Shown in pieces: positions 15,016-22,722 of a stretch of DNA of 23,287 bases. Numbering within the stretch: position 1 is the stretch's first letter; every line of letters starts with the position of its first letter. A program made the translations under genes and the position numbers. The DNA is taken from assembly GCA_041917855.1 (NCBI GenBank), contig JAYRWT010000079.1, forward strand, positions 1-23,287. Direction: 5' to 3'. Under the pieces are notes generated by a model. The model made no database searches and was not told the DNA's origin. It was given only the letters and a program-made list of their open reading frames with translations. The stretch comes from CALBLZ01 sp041917855. Lineage in GTDB: Bacteria > Patescibacteriota > UBA1384 > CAILIB01.

Positions 15016-16148
15016 TGGCTAAGGAAGTCTTAAAAGTTGCGCTGGCTCATGATTTTCTCAACCAGTGGGGTGGAGGAGAGCGTGTCATGCAACTCTTTCA
15101 TGAGCTATACCCCCAGGCCGACATTTTTACAATTACCTTTGATCCTGAGAAAGTCACCGAGTTTGCAGGCAAAACAATACACACTTCCTTTATTCAAGGT
15201 ATGCCACGGGGCATCAAGAACTACAAGTGGTACCTGGCACTAATGCCAAAAGCAGTAGCTTCTCTGGACTTTACTGGGTACGATCTCGTACTTTCCGATT
15301 CATCAGGCTTTATTAAAGGGGTGCGTGTGCCAAAGTCTGCTCTGCACGTTTGCTACATGCATACTCCAACCCGTTACCTAACAGTTGATTCAGACTATTT
15401 CCGGTACACCGCACCAAAAATTACCTGGCCGATTGTGCCGTTCCTTTTTGCATACCTGCGCCGCAAAGATAAGCAGGGGGCGAGTAGTCCAGATGTGCTG
15501 ATAGCCAACTCCAAAGAAACAGAAAAACGCATTCGGCAGTGGTATGGGCGCAGTGTAGATGAGGTTATCTTTCCACCGGCTGATACAAAACATTTTTTCC
15601 GCAAAGACTCAGACAGTGTCGGTGACTACTACCTAACTGCTTCACGACTGGTACCCTATAAGCGTGTAGATTTAGCCATCCAGGCATGTAACCAGCTTGG
15701 TAGAAAGCTGATTGTTATGAGTAGCGGCCCAGATGAAGCAGCTCTGCGTGAGATTGCCGGGCCAACTATCGAATTTGCTGGCAAAGTGACCGACGCCAAA
15801 ATGCGTGAGCTCTACGCCAACTGTAAGGCGATGATTTTTCCACCCCTGGAAGACGCTGGCATGGCGCCGCTAGAAACTATGGCCTGTGGACGACCGGTTT
15901 TGGCTTTTGGCAAAGGAGGTGCGCTTGAATCTGTTAAAGAGGGTGTCTCTGGGTACTTTTTTAACGAACAAACGGCAGAGGCGGTTATAGAGACCATCAA
16001 GAAGTTTGAGAAAAAGCCTCTTGATAACACGACGGAGATTGCGGCAATAATGGCGCATGCTGAGCAGTTTAGTGCTGATGCATTTAAAAAGAAGATTGCA
16101 ACTGTAATTTCTAACGCGCTCAATGAGCGAAAGGGGGAACGTGAGTGA
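15015..16148 (+). CDS. GT4-family glycosyltransferase, WbaZ-like
   Basis: Retaining nucleotide-sugar glycosyltransferase with GT-B fold, 377 residues, presumably adding a sugar to the lipid-linked glycan started by the preceding enzyme. The N-terminal domain has AHDFLNQWGGGERV, typical of the WbaZ/mannosyltransferase-like branch, and HVCYMHTPTRYL. The C-terminal domain has ASRLVPYKRVDLAI and the donor-binding E-x7-E motif in LEDAGMAPLETMACGRPV. No membrane segment is seen. It is coupled to the sugar transferase by TAATG and its 3' end overlaps sppA by up to 26 bases. The sugar specificity is unknown. Confidence 0.94.
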   Translation: MAKEVLKVALAHDFLNQWGGGERVMQLFHELYPQADIFTITFDPEKVTEFAGKTIHTSFIQGMPRGIKNYKWYLALMPKAVASLDFTGYDLVLSDSSGFIKGVRVPKSALHVCYMHTPTRYLTVDSDYFRYTAPKITWPIVPFLFAYLRRKDKQGASSPDVLIANSKETEKRIRQWYGRSVDEVIFPPADTKHFFRKDSDSVGDYYLTASRLVPYKRVDLAIQACNQLGRKLIVMSSGPDEAALREIAGPTIEFAGKVTDAKMRELYANCKAMIFPPLEDAGMAPLETMACGRPVLAFGKGGALESVKEGVSGYFFNEQTAEAVIETIKKFEKKPLDNTTEIAAIMAHAEQFSADAFKKKIATVISNALNERKGERE

Positions 16149-17259
16149 GCATGTAGTATTCAGCGAGCCAAAGGCTAGTAAGGAACAAAGAACCTATTTT
16201 TCTGGTGTGCTACGTATGTTCGGAAACATCTTTTTTGCCATGCTCAGCGTGTTAGTAAGCTTAGTACTTATTGCCGCAATTACGGCTCCGTTTTCGCTGC
16301 TTGGTAAGGGGGAAACAGGGGTGGAGCAATCGGTATTATTTGGTGAATCCAATGCGCAAACTACATTCCTTTCTATTCCAGTGCAGGGAGTTATTCTGGG
16401 GGATGGTGGCAGCTCGCCTCTGGATATTTTTAGCGGTGGAGCGACATATGGGTATCAGATAAAAGATAGGCTAAGGGAGGCGGCAAAAGATAGTAATCTG
16501 GCAGGTGTAATCTTGGAGGTCGACTCACCTGGTGGAACCATTTACGGTGCGCAAGCTATTGCCGATGGAGTTGCTTACTATCGTAAAATAGCAAAGAAGC
16601 CAGTGTACGCGCATGTGGCTGGCATGGCTGCTTCTGGAGGGTATTGGGCGGCGATTTCTGCAGATAAGGTTTTGGCAGACTTTGGCGCGAGCATTGGCAG
16701 CATTGGGGTAATTTCTGGTCCTTTTACCTACTACAACCAGCCAACTGCTACTGATGGCGGGCTGTTGGGCGGGGGAGTGGTTACTCAGAAGGGGATAGAA
16801 GAAACCTACATTACAGCTGGGGTCGGTAAGGACATGGGCAATCCGTTCCGCCGATTAACAGAAGACGAGCTGCGTGTCTTACAGGCTGGTGTAAATAATG
16901 AGTACGCAAACTTTACAAAGTTTGTAGCTGCTCGTCGCGGTATTTCCGAAGCAGATGTTACGAGTAAGGTTGGAGCCTATCTATACGACAACAAACAGGC
17001 CGAAGACTTAAAACTGATTGACGGCAGCATGAGTAGAGATGATGCATATGCCGCACTTGCAGATGCTGCAAAGGTAAAGGGTGACTACCGAGTTGTGCAA
17101 GAGTTACAGCCAAAACAAGGGTTACTCAGTGAGTTGCTTGGCTCTGCGTCACTGCTCAAGAAAAACGGTACGATAGTTGACCAGATAGCCGCTGATCGCT
17201 GTGCTGCTACCAAGGGAATCATGGTCTACTTTGGCGAGGTAGCTGCTCTTTGTCGCTAG
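16123..17259 (+). CDS. sppA: SppA-like signal peptide peptidase (S49 family)
   Basis: Membrane-anchored serine protease of family S49 that digests cleaved signal peptides or membrane fragments; 378 residues, the short one-domain form. One hydrophobic anchor spans about 34-58. The protease core has VILEVDSPGGTIYGAQ, AASGGYWAA with the nucleophile S171, ASIGSIGVISG, and the general-base Lys, probably K236 in AGVGKDMGNPFR. Two start choices exist. ATG 16123 has no Shine-Dalgarno. GTG 16141 lies just after AAGGGGG (16131-16137) and gives an 8-base overlap with the GT4 gene. The GTG may well be the true start. A glycine-rich loop (about 211-219) is longer than usual. The C-terminus (about 345-378) contains two cysteines of unknown role. 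Confidence 0.9.
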   Translation: MSERGNVSEHVVFSEPKASKEQRTYFSGVLRMFGNIFFAMLSVLVSLVLIAAITAPFSLLGKGETGVEQSVLFGESNAQTTFLSIPVQGVILGDGGSSPLDIFSGGATYGYQIKDRLREAAKDSNLAGVILEVDSPGGTIYGAQAIADGVAYYRKIAKKPVYAHVAGMAASGGYWAAISADKVLADFGASIGSIGVISGPFTYYNQPTATDGGLLGGGVVTQKGIEETYITAGVGKDMGNPFRRLTEDELRVLQAGVNNEYANFTKFVAARRGISEADVTSKVGAYLYDNKQAEDLKLIDGSMSRDDAYAALADAAKVKGDYRVVQELQPKQGLLSELLGSASLLKKNGTIVDQIAADRCAATKGIMVYFGEVAALCR

Positions 17260-17278
17260 CACAAAATTTGGAGGTTAA

Positions 17279-17297
17279 AAAGCTAGTCCAGAGCTTT
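17279..17297 (+). terminator. Weak possible terminator after sppA
   Basis: A 6-bp inverted repeat (AAAGCT and AGCTTT) with a 7-base loop, 19 bases past the sppA stop, followed by C then TT. The stem is short and the T-tract poor, so at best it weakens read-through into gyrB. Confidence 0.25.
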
Positions 17298-17304
17298 CTT
17301 ACTG

Positions 17305-17313
17305 TGCTACACT
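17305..17313 (+). promoter_or_regulatory. Extended -10 promoter candidate for gyrB
   Basis: TGC directly followed by TACACT (hexamer 17308-17313) fits an extended -10. Transcription would start near 17320, giving a leader of about 44 bases. There is no Shine-Dalgarno before ATG 17364. No good -35 is visible. Confidence 0.45.
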
Positions 17314-17363
17314 AGCTCTATCGGGGCTAATGACCCATCTTTTTATGCGCGAATCACTCATTC

Positions 17364-19505
17364 ATGGCCGACGAAACTCCGCTCCCATCAACTGAAGTTA
17401 CCGGTTCTTACGGCGCCGAACAGATTACCGTACTAGAAGGTCTAGATCCTGTGCGTAAGCGCCCGGGTATGTATATTGGCGGCACTGGTATTGATGGTCT
17501 GCATCACCTGATCTGGGAACTGCTAGACAATGCCATCGACGAGGCCATGGCTGGTCACTGTGATCGTATTAGGATTATCTTGAATTCTGATGGATCGGTT
17601 AGCGTAGAGGATAACGGTCGTGGCATCCCTGTAGACACCGTTGCTAAAACAGGTAAATCTGCCCTTGAAACAGTTCTAACTGTACTGCACGCCGGTGGTA
17701 AGTTTGGTGGCGGTGGGTACAAGGTTTCTTCTGGTCTGCACGGTGTGGGTGCTTCCGTAGTAAATGCTCTTTCTACCAAATTAGTGGCAGAGGTTAAGCA
17801 GGGCGGCAAATTGTACACCATGGAATTTGCTCAGGGTAAGGTTACCCAAGAGATTAAGGCTCAGCCAATTCCAGATACAGACGAGTGGTTAAGGCTTAAG
17901 AGCAACGGCACTCGCGTGAGCTTTATTCCTGACCCAAGCATTTTCCCAGTGGTTGAGTTTAACCATCAGACCATTCTGGATCACATGCGCAACCAAGCCT
18001 ACCTGACCAAGGCGGTTCGTTTTGTAGTTTCCGATTACCGCGAGGGACAGGCTGATCCACTTGAGATTAGCGCTCTTGGTGCAGATCCAAAGAGCTACAC
18101 TTTCTACTTTGAGGGAGGCATTTCTTCCTACGTTCGCCACTTAAACAAGCACCACGAGACCATCACTGACCCAATCTTTACCACAGAAAAGGCGGTAGGG
18201 GACTTTCAGGTAGAAGTGGCCATGGCTTATGGTGATGACTTTGCCGAGCGCGTCTACAGCTTTGCTAACCACGTTTATACCCCAGAAGGTGGTACGCACC
18301 TGACTGGTTTCCGCACAGCACTCACTAAACAAATCAATAGCTACGCCAAGGCTAACAACCTGCAAAAAGAAGCTGATGGTGCACTGACTGGTGAAGACAT
18401 CCGTGAAGGCTTAACGGCCGTAATCTCTGTTAAACTGCCGGATCCTCAGTTTGAAGGCCAGACCAAGGCCAAACTTGGTACTCCAGAAATGCGTTCAGCC
18501 GTAGAAACTGTAGTGAATGAGGCTCTTAGTGAGTACTTTGGCGAAAATCCGAGTTGCGCCCGCAAAATTATCGAAAAGTCACTGCTCTCACTGCGTGCTC
18601 GTTTGGCTGCCCGTGCTGCTCGTGAAACCGTTATCCGCAAGGGTGCACTCGAAGGTATGACCCTTCCGGGTAAGCTGGCCGACTGTTCCGAGAAGGATCC
18701 ATCCAAGTGTGAGCTTTATATAGTAGAGGGTGACTCTGCTGGTGGTTCAGCCAAAGAGGGTCGCGATCGTAAGACTCAGGCTATTTTGCCGCTGCGCGGT
18801 AAGATCTTAAATGTAGAACGTGCACGTTTGGATCGCATGCTTTCTTCAGAGGGTATCAAGAACCTAATTGTGGCCTCCGGTGTGGGTATTGGCGATAGCA
18901 TTGACTACGCAAAGCTGCGCTATCACCGTATTGTGATCATGACCGATGCCGATGTAGACGGTGCCCACATCCGTACACTGCTCTTAACCCTGTTCTACCG
19001 ACACTTCCCAGAGATCATTAGTCGTGGACACCTGTACATCGCCCAGCCACCGCTCTTTGGTATTAGCAAGGGCAAGGAAAAACATTGGGCATACTCCGAG
19101 GCTGAGCGTGACGAAATTACTGGCCGTATGTACGCGGAATGGGAAAAGGCCGCAGAGGAACGGGCTAAGAACAAGAAGGGCACAAAGCCTACAGAAGAAG
19201 TAGTCGAGGAAACTGCCGATGCCACTGAGGTTGAGGCCGACGCAGAATCTGAAGCTGAGGTAATCAGCAATCCGCTCAAGAAAGCGGGTATCGGTATTCA
19301 GCGGTTTAAAGGTTTGGGTGAAATGAACGCCGATCAGCTGTGGGAGACTACCATGAATCCAGAGAACCGCATTCTACTACAGGTGACCATGGAGAACGCC
19401 GAGAAAGCTGACGAAGTCTTCAGTATGCTGATGGGTGAGGACGTACCTCCACGTAAGCGCTTCATTCAAACCCACGCTAAGACCGTGACTAACCTGGACG
19501 TGTAA
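17364..19505 (+). CDS. gyrB: DNA gyrase subunit B
   Basis: ATPase subunit of DNA gyrase, which introduces negative supercoils with GyrA. The GHKL ATPase site has E52 and N56 in WELLDNAIDEAM, D83 in VEDNGRGIP and GLHGVG (124-129). The TOPRIM domain has EGDSAGGSAKEGRDRKTQA (E455, D457) and MTDADVDGAH (D528, D530, D532). The family C-terminus has IQRFKGLGEMNADQLW. At 713 residues it is longer than the short gyrases (about 640). The excess is a charged, acidic low-complexity insert at about 588-640, placed between the TOPRIM domain and the RFKGLGEMN motif. gyrA starts 9 bases after its stop. No Shine-Dalgarno is visible before the ATG. Confidence 0.97.
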   Translation: MADETPLPSTEVTGSYGAEQITVLEGLDPVRKRPGMYIGGTGIDGLHHLIWELLDNAIDEAMAGHCDRIRIILNSDGSVSVEDNGRGIPVDTVAKTGKSALETVLTVLHAGGKFGGGGYKVSSGLHGVGASVVNALSTKLVAEVKQGGKLYTMEFAQGKVTQEIKAQPIPDTDEWLRLKSNGTRVSFIPDPSIFPVVEFNHQTILDHMRNQAYLTKAVRFVVSDYREGQADPLEISALGADPKSYTFYFEGGISSYVRHLNKHHETITDPIFTTEKAVGDFQVEVAMAYGDDFAERVYSFANHVYTPEGGTHLTGFRTALTKQINSYAKANNLQKEADGALTGEDIREGLTAVISVKLPDPQFEGQTKAKLGTPEMRSAVETVVNEALSEYFGENPSCARKIIEKSLLSLRARLAARAARETVIRKGALEGMTLPGKLADCSEKDPSKCELYIVEGDSAGGSAKEGRDRKTQAILPLRGKILNVERARLDRMLSSEGIKNLIVASGVGIGDSIDYAKLRYHRIVIMTDADVDGAHIRTLLLTLFYRHFPEIISRGHLYIAQPPLFGISKGKEKHWAYSEAERDEITGRMYAEWEKAAEERAKNKKGTKPTEEVVEETADATEVEADAESEAEVISNPLKKAGIGIQRFKGLGEMNADQLWETTMNPENRILLQVTMENAEKADEVFSMLMGEDVPPRKRFIQTHAKTVTNLDV

Positions 19506-19514
19506 CACATTGCT

Positions 19515-22286
19515 ATGGACGAAGAAAAAGACATCACCACTCCAGAAGAAGAAACTCCAGGCTTAGCGCCTGAAGCGACTACCGAGGCTGGCGCAGCCGA
19601 TGTAGCCGATGTTGCCGAAGAATCATCTGACACTGATGCTGTTGACGAATCTGAGAATACTGAAGCGACTACGGAACCAACTGATCAGCTGATAGTTTCC
19701 GCCAGCTCAGAGCCGGTTCACGTAGAAGGTGTTGGCCTCGTACAGGGTCGCGATATCGTACGCGAAATGCAGACCTCATACCTAGATTACGCCATGAGTG
19801 TAATCGTTGCCCGTGCCTTGCCAGATGCGCGTGACGGTCTTAAGCCGATTCATCGTCGCATTCTCTTTGCAATGAATGAAATGGGTCTGCGCTACAACGT
19901 TAAGTACCAAAAATCAGCACAGACTGTTGGTCAGGTAATGGGTTACTACCACCCTCACGGTGATGCTGCTATTTACGACTCATTGGTGCGTATGGCGCAG
20001 CATTTCTCAATGAGTCACACCCTCATTGATGGCCAGGGTAACTTTGGCTCAATCGATGGCGATGGCGCCGCCGCAATGCGCTATACCGAGTCTCGCATGG
20101 CACGGATCTCCAGCGAGATGCTGGCTGATATTGATAAAGACACAGTTCCGTTTGTTCCCACCTACGATGGTTCTCGCAACGAGCCAACTGTTCTACCTTC
20201 AAAATTACCAAACCTGCTACTAAACGGTGGTGTGGGTATTGCAGTTGGTATGGCCACCAACATTCCGCCACACAACTTAGCAGAGCTCTGCGATGGCGTA
20301 GTTGCCCTCATTGATAATCCGGAGGCTTCCATTGATGAGCTAATGCAGTATGTGCAAGGACCGGATTTCCCAACTGCAGCCGAAGTCTACGCCGGTACCG
20401 GCATCCGTGATGCCTACACTACAGGCCGTGGTAAATTTACTATTCGCTCAGTTGCCGAAATTGAAGAGCGTAAGAACGGCTTCCGCATTGTTGTTACCCA
20501 AATTCCATTCCAGGTGAACAAGGCCGAAATGGTTAGTCGCATCGCCGATTTGGTTAAGGAAAAGAAAATCGATGGTATCACCGATATTCGCGATGAATCT
20601 AACCGCGAGGGTATTCGTGTGGTTATTGAGCTACGTTCAAACTCTTACCCAAAGAAAGTCCTGAACAAGCTCTATGAGCTAACTCCGCTTCAGACTACCT
20701 ACCACGTAAACATGCTTGCGTTGGTAGATGAGATTGAGCCGCGCGTGCTGAACCTCAAAGAGGTGCTGCAAGAGTTTGTAAAGCATCGTCAGGTTGTGAT
20801 CCGTCGTCGCACGGAGTATGACCTAGCCCGCGCCCGCGAGCGTGCTCACATTCTGGAAGGCTTGCTCATTGCTCTCGATAACATCGATGAAGTTGTGCAA
20901 ATTATTCGCTCTACCAAGAGTCGCCCAGAGGCTGCTGCCAAGCTCATGGCTCGCTTTAAGCTTTCTGAACCACAGACCAATGCCATCTTGGATATGCGTT
21001 TGTCCAGTCTAGTTGGCCTGGAGCGTGACCGCCTAAAGGGTGAGTACGATGAAAAGATGAAGTTCATTGCCTGGTGCGAGGATATTTTGGCGCACGAAGA
21101 AAAGATCCTAGCCATTATCCGCGAGGAAACCCTGGCAATCAAGGATCAATATGGCGTACCTCGTCGTACCAAGATTATCCAGTCAGACCTGAAGGGCTTT
21201 ACCGCCGAAGATCTGATTCCAAACGAGGAAGTTCTAATTTCTCTGACTAAGACCAACTACATCAAGCGTGTTCAGCGCGATACTTACCGTAGTCAGGGTC
21301 GCGGTGGCAAGGGTGTGGTAGGCATGAACACTAAGGACGAGGACGAGGTAGCGTTCCTGCAGGCCGCTAAGACACATGACCTGATCTACTTCTTTACGGA
21401 TCAAGGCCGCCTCTACCGTACGCAGGTATTTGAGATTGCGAACGCCACCCGTCAAGCTAAAGGTCAGGCCATTGTGAATGTGATCCAGATTGGCCAGAAC
21501 GAGAAGGTGACAGCAATGCTCACGCTTACCAAGGAGCAGGAGGCGTCAGCAGGTTACTTCATTATGGGTACCACCGACGGAACCGTGAAAAAGACCGAGA
21601 TCAAGGCTTACGTTAATGTGCGTAAAAACGGTATTATCGCCATCAACCTGGCTAAGGGCAATATCCTGCAGTGGGTCAAGCCGTCAAATGGTAAGGATAA
21701 TGTATTGATGGTTACCGCAAAATCGCAAGCGATTGTGTTTAAAGAGGAAGAAATCCGACCGACTGGCCGCTCTGCTGCAGGTGTACGTGGAATGAAACTT
21801 AAAGCCGACGACCAGATTGTTGCCATGGACGTACTCAATGACGATCAGCTTAAGAGTGCTCAGATGGTGGTAGTATTTGAGAATGGCTTTGGTAAGCGCA
21901 CAGTTCTTACTGAGTTTGATGTGCAGCATCGCGCCGGCATGGGTATTAAGGCAGCGGCAGTTACGACCAAGGTCGGTAATGTAGTCTACGCTGGTGTGGT
22001 CAAAGACGACACAGGTGAGATCATGTTGATTTCTAGCAAGGGAACCGTTATCAAGACTTCACTATCAAGTGTAAAACGACTCGGGCGAGTTACTCAGGGG
22101 GTCACCCTGATGCGTCTGAACCAAGGCGAGCGCGTAGCTAGCGTCACAATTCTAGATGAAGCCACTACTGGTAGCGAAGAAGGCGCCACGAGTAATGAGG
22201 TGAGTTCAAAAGGTACTGTTAAAATCGCGGTGAGTAAGGAAGAGCTCGCAGAGCAGCCCCCAGAGTCCTTAGAAAGCGCAGAGTAG
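19515..22286 (+). CDS. gyrA: DNA gyrase subunit A
   Basis: DNA cleavage/rejoining subunit of gyrase, 923 residues. Residues 1-68 are an extra acidic, low-complexity N-terminal extension rich in E, D, A and T; the usual start corresponds to about residue 69. The winged-helix domain has SYLDYAMSVIVARALPDARDGLKP, then HPHGDAAIYD and the catalytic AAMRYTESRM with R189-Y190 (equivalent to E. coli R121-Y122). The C-terminal beta-pinwheel carries the GyrA box QGRGGKG (about 594-600), which separates gyrase from topoisomerase IV. An acidic C-terminal tail ends the protein. Ala151 stands at the position of E. coli Ser83 in the quinolone region, while Asp155 matches Asp87. It lies 9 bases after gyrB with no Shine-Dalgarno. 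Confidence 0.97.
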   Translation: MDEEKDITTPEEETPGLAPEATTEAGAADVADVAEESSDTDAVDESENTEATTEPTDQLIVSASSEPVHVEGVGLVQGRDIVREMQTSYLDYAMSVIVARALPDARDGLKPIHRRILFAMNEMGLRYNVKYQKSAQTVGQVMGYYHPHGDAAIYDSLVRMAQHFSMSHTLIDGQGNFGSIDGDGAAAMRYTESRMARISSEMLADIDKDTVPFVPTYDGSRNEPTVLPSKLPNLLLNGGVGIAVGMATNIPPHNLAELCDGVVALIDNPEASIDELMQYVQGPDFPTAAEVYAGTGIRDAYTTGRGKFTIRSVAEIEERKNGFRIVVTQIPFQVNKAEMVSRIADLVKEKKIDGITDIRDESNREGIRVVIELRSNSYPKKVLNKLYELTPLQTTYHVNMLALVDEIEPRVLNLKEVLQEFVKHRQVVIRRRTEYDLARARERAHILEGLLIALDNIDEVVQIIRSTKSRPEAAAKLMARFKLSEPQTNAILDMRLSSLVGLERDRLKGEYDEKMKFIAWCEDILAHEEKILAIIREETLAIKDQYGVPRRTKIIQSDLKGFTAEDLIPNEEVLISLTKTNYIKRVQRDTYRSQGRGGKGVVGMNTKDEDEVAFLQAAKTHDLIYFFTDQGRLYRTQVFEIANATRQAKGQAIVNVIQIGQNEKVTAMLTLTKEQEASAGYFIMGTTDGTVKKTEIKAYVNVRKNGIIAINLAKGNILQWVKPSNGKDNVLMVTAKSQAIVFKEEEIRPTGRSAAGVRGMKLKADDQIVAMDVLNDDQLKSAQMVVVFENGFGKRTVLTEFDVQHRAGMGIKAAAVTTKVGNVVYAGVVKDDTGEIMLISSKGTVIKTSLSSVKRLGRVTQGVTLMRLNQGERVASVTILDEATTGSEEGATSNEVSSKGTVKIAVSKEELAEQPPESLESAE

Positions 22287-22292
22287 CTAGGT

Positions 22293-22329
22293 AAAAATAT
22301 GCGGGACCCTCTCGTTGAGAGGATCCCGC
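22293..22329 (-). terminator. Intrinsic terminator of the minus-strand RNA, convergent with gyrA
   Basis: Hairpin with 13-base arms and one mismatch around a 3-base loop (22301-22329). On the minus strand it is followed by ATA and five Ts (22297-22293), the classic intrinsic form. On the plus strand it is followed by TGGTACCC, with no T-run, so it is not a good gyrA terminator. This asymmetry is the main evidence that something is transcribed leftward through the gap. Confidence 0.7.
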
Positions 22330-22653
22330 TGGTACCCGATAGTTCCGTTTGCCATGTAAACGGGCGCCACAGGCGCGTTCAGGCAGAGGCTACTCGCTCA
22401 GTACACGTACCGGCGAGGACAATCGTTACGCGTTGCGACGTGCAATAGGCGCGTGGCAGTGCGTAACATTGTGAGCATTTTGAGATTTGTCGAGGGAGAA
22501 CCCTCGTGCAGGCAACCGCCTGCACTCTATCAGGCTTTGAGCCCGACTTATCTATACCCGCGTGGGTAGATGGCCAGTGGTGGAGTAGCCACCGTCAAGC
22601 CCCACGTTCGCGTAGAGTAGCAAAACTGTCGGCTCTACTCAAATCAACTTGTC
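22301..22653 (-). ncRNA. Candidate structured non-coding RNA, minus strand, unassigned family
   Basis: This 435-base gap between gyrA and infB has no convincing protein gene. In about 350 bases it holds at least ten hairpins with perfect or near-perfect stems (plus coordinates): 22301-22329, 22345-22363, 22364-22376, 22393-22417, 22425-22467, 22491-22506, 22506-22525 (8-bp stem, 4-base loop), 22533-22543, 22550-22571, 22579-22593 and 22615-22640. The first is followed by a T-tract only when read on the minus strand, so the RNA should be transcribed leftward and end there. I checked by eye for tmRNA (T-loop, tag frame), RNase P RNA (GAGGAAAGUC core), SRP RNA and tRNA landmarks and found none. 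Strand and ends are inferred; function is unknown. Confidence 0.6.
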
Positions 22654-22659
22654 ATGTAC

Positions 22660-22690
22660 TGTATACCCTAAACCTGGCAAATCTGATCAA
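22660..22690 (-). promoter_or_regulatory. Possible promoter of the minus-strand RNA
   Basis: Read on the minus strand, TTGATC (22690-22685) and TATACA (22665-22660) are separated by 19 bases, longer than ideal; TACAGT (22663-22658) is an alternative -10. Transcription would start near 22653 and run through the hairpin cluster to the terminator. It lies back to back with the infB promoter. Weak evidence by itself. Confidence 0.35.
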
Positions 22691-22692
22691 AC

Positions 22693-22703
22693 TATGATAC
22701 GCT
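22693..22703 (+). promoter_or_regulatory. Promoter -10 region of infB
   Basis: Two overlapping candidates: TATGAT (22693-22698), and TACGCT (22698-22703) in an extended form with TGA directly before it. Either gives a leader of about 13-20 bases before ATG 22723. No Shine-Dalgarno and no clear -35 are seen. Confidence 0.45.
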
Positions 22704-22722
22704 TGTTCAGAAGCCAATTTTT

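Noticed and set aside
3301..16148. UGA recoded as glycine (code 25)
   Set aside because: TGA ends intact genes at 3303, 7474 and 16148 exactly at overlaps with the next start, so it acts as a stop.
22301..22329. Terminator for gyrA on the plus strand
   Set aside because: The hairpin is strong, but no T-run follows it on the plus strand; the T-tract is on the minus-strand side.
22506..22697. 63-residue plus-strand ORF in the gyrA-infB gap
   Set aside because: It crosses several perfect hairpins, has no ribosome-binding site, and its composition does not look like a protein of this genome. The stretch is better explained as structured RNA.
22287..22722. tmRNA, RNase P RNA, SRP RNA or tRNA in the gyrA-infB gap
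   Set aside because: No TTCRA T-loop, no tag-peptide frame ending in A-L-A-A with a stop, no GAGGAAAGUC core, no GGAAGGNAGCAGCC loop and no cloverleaf could be found on either strand by eye. An Infernal search should still be done.
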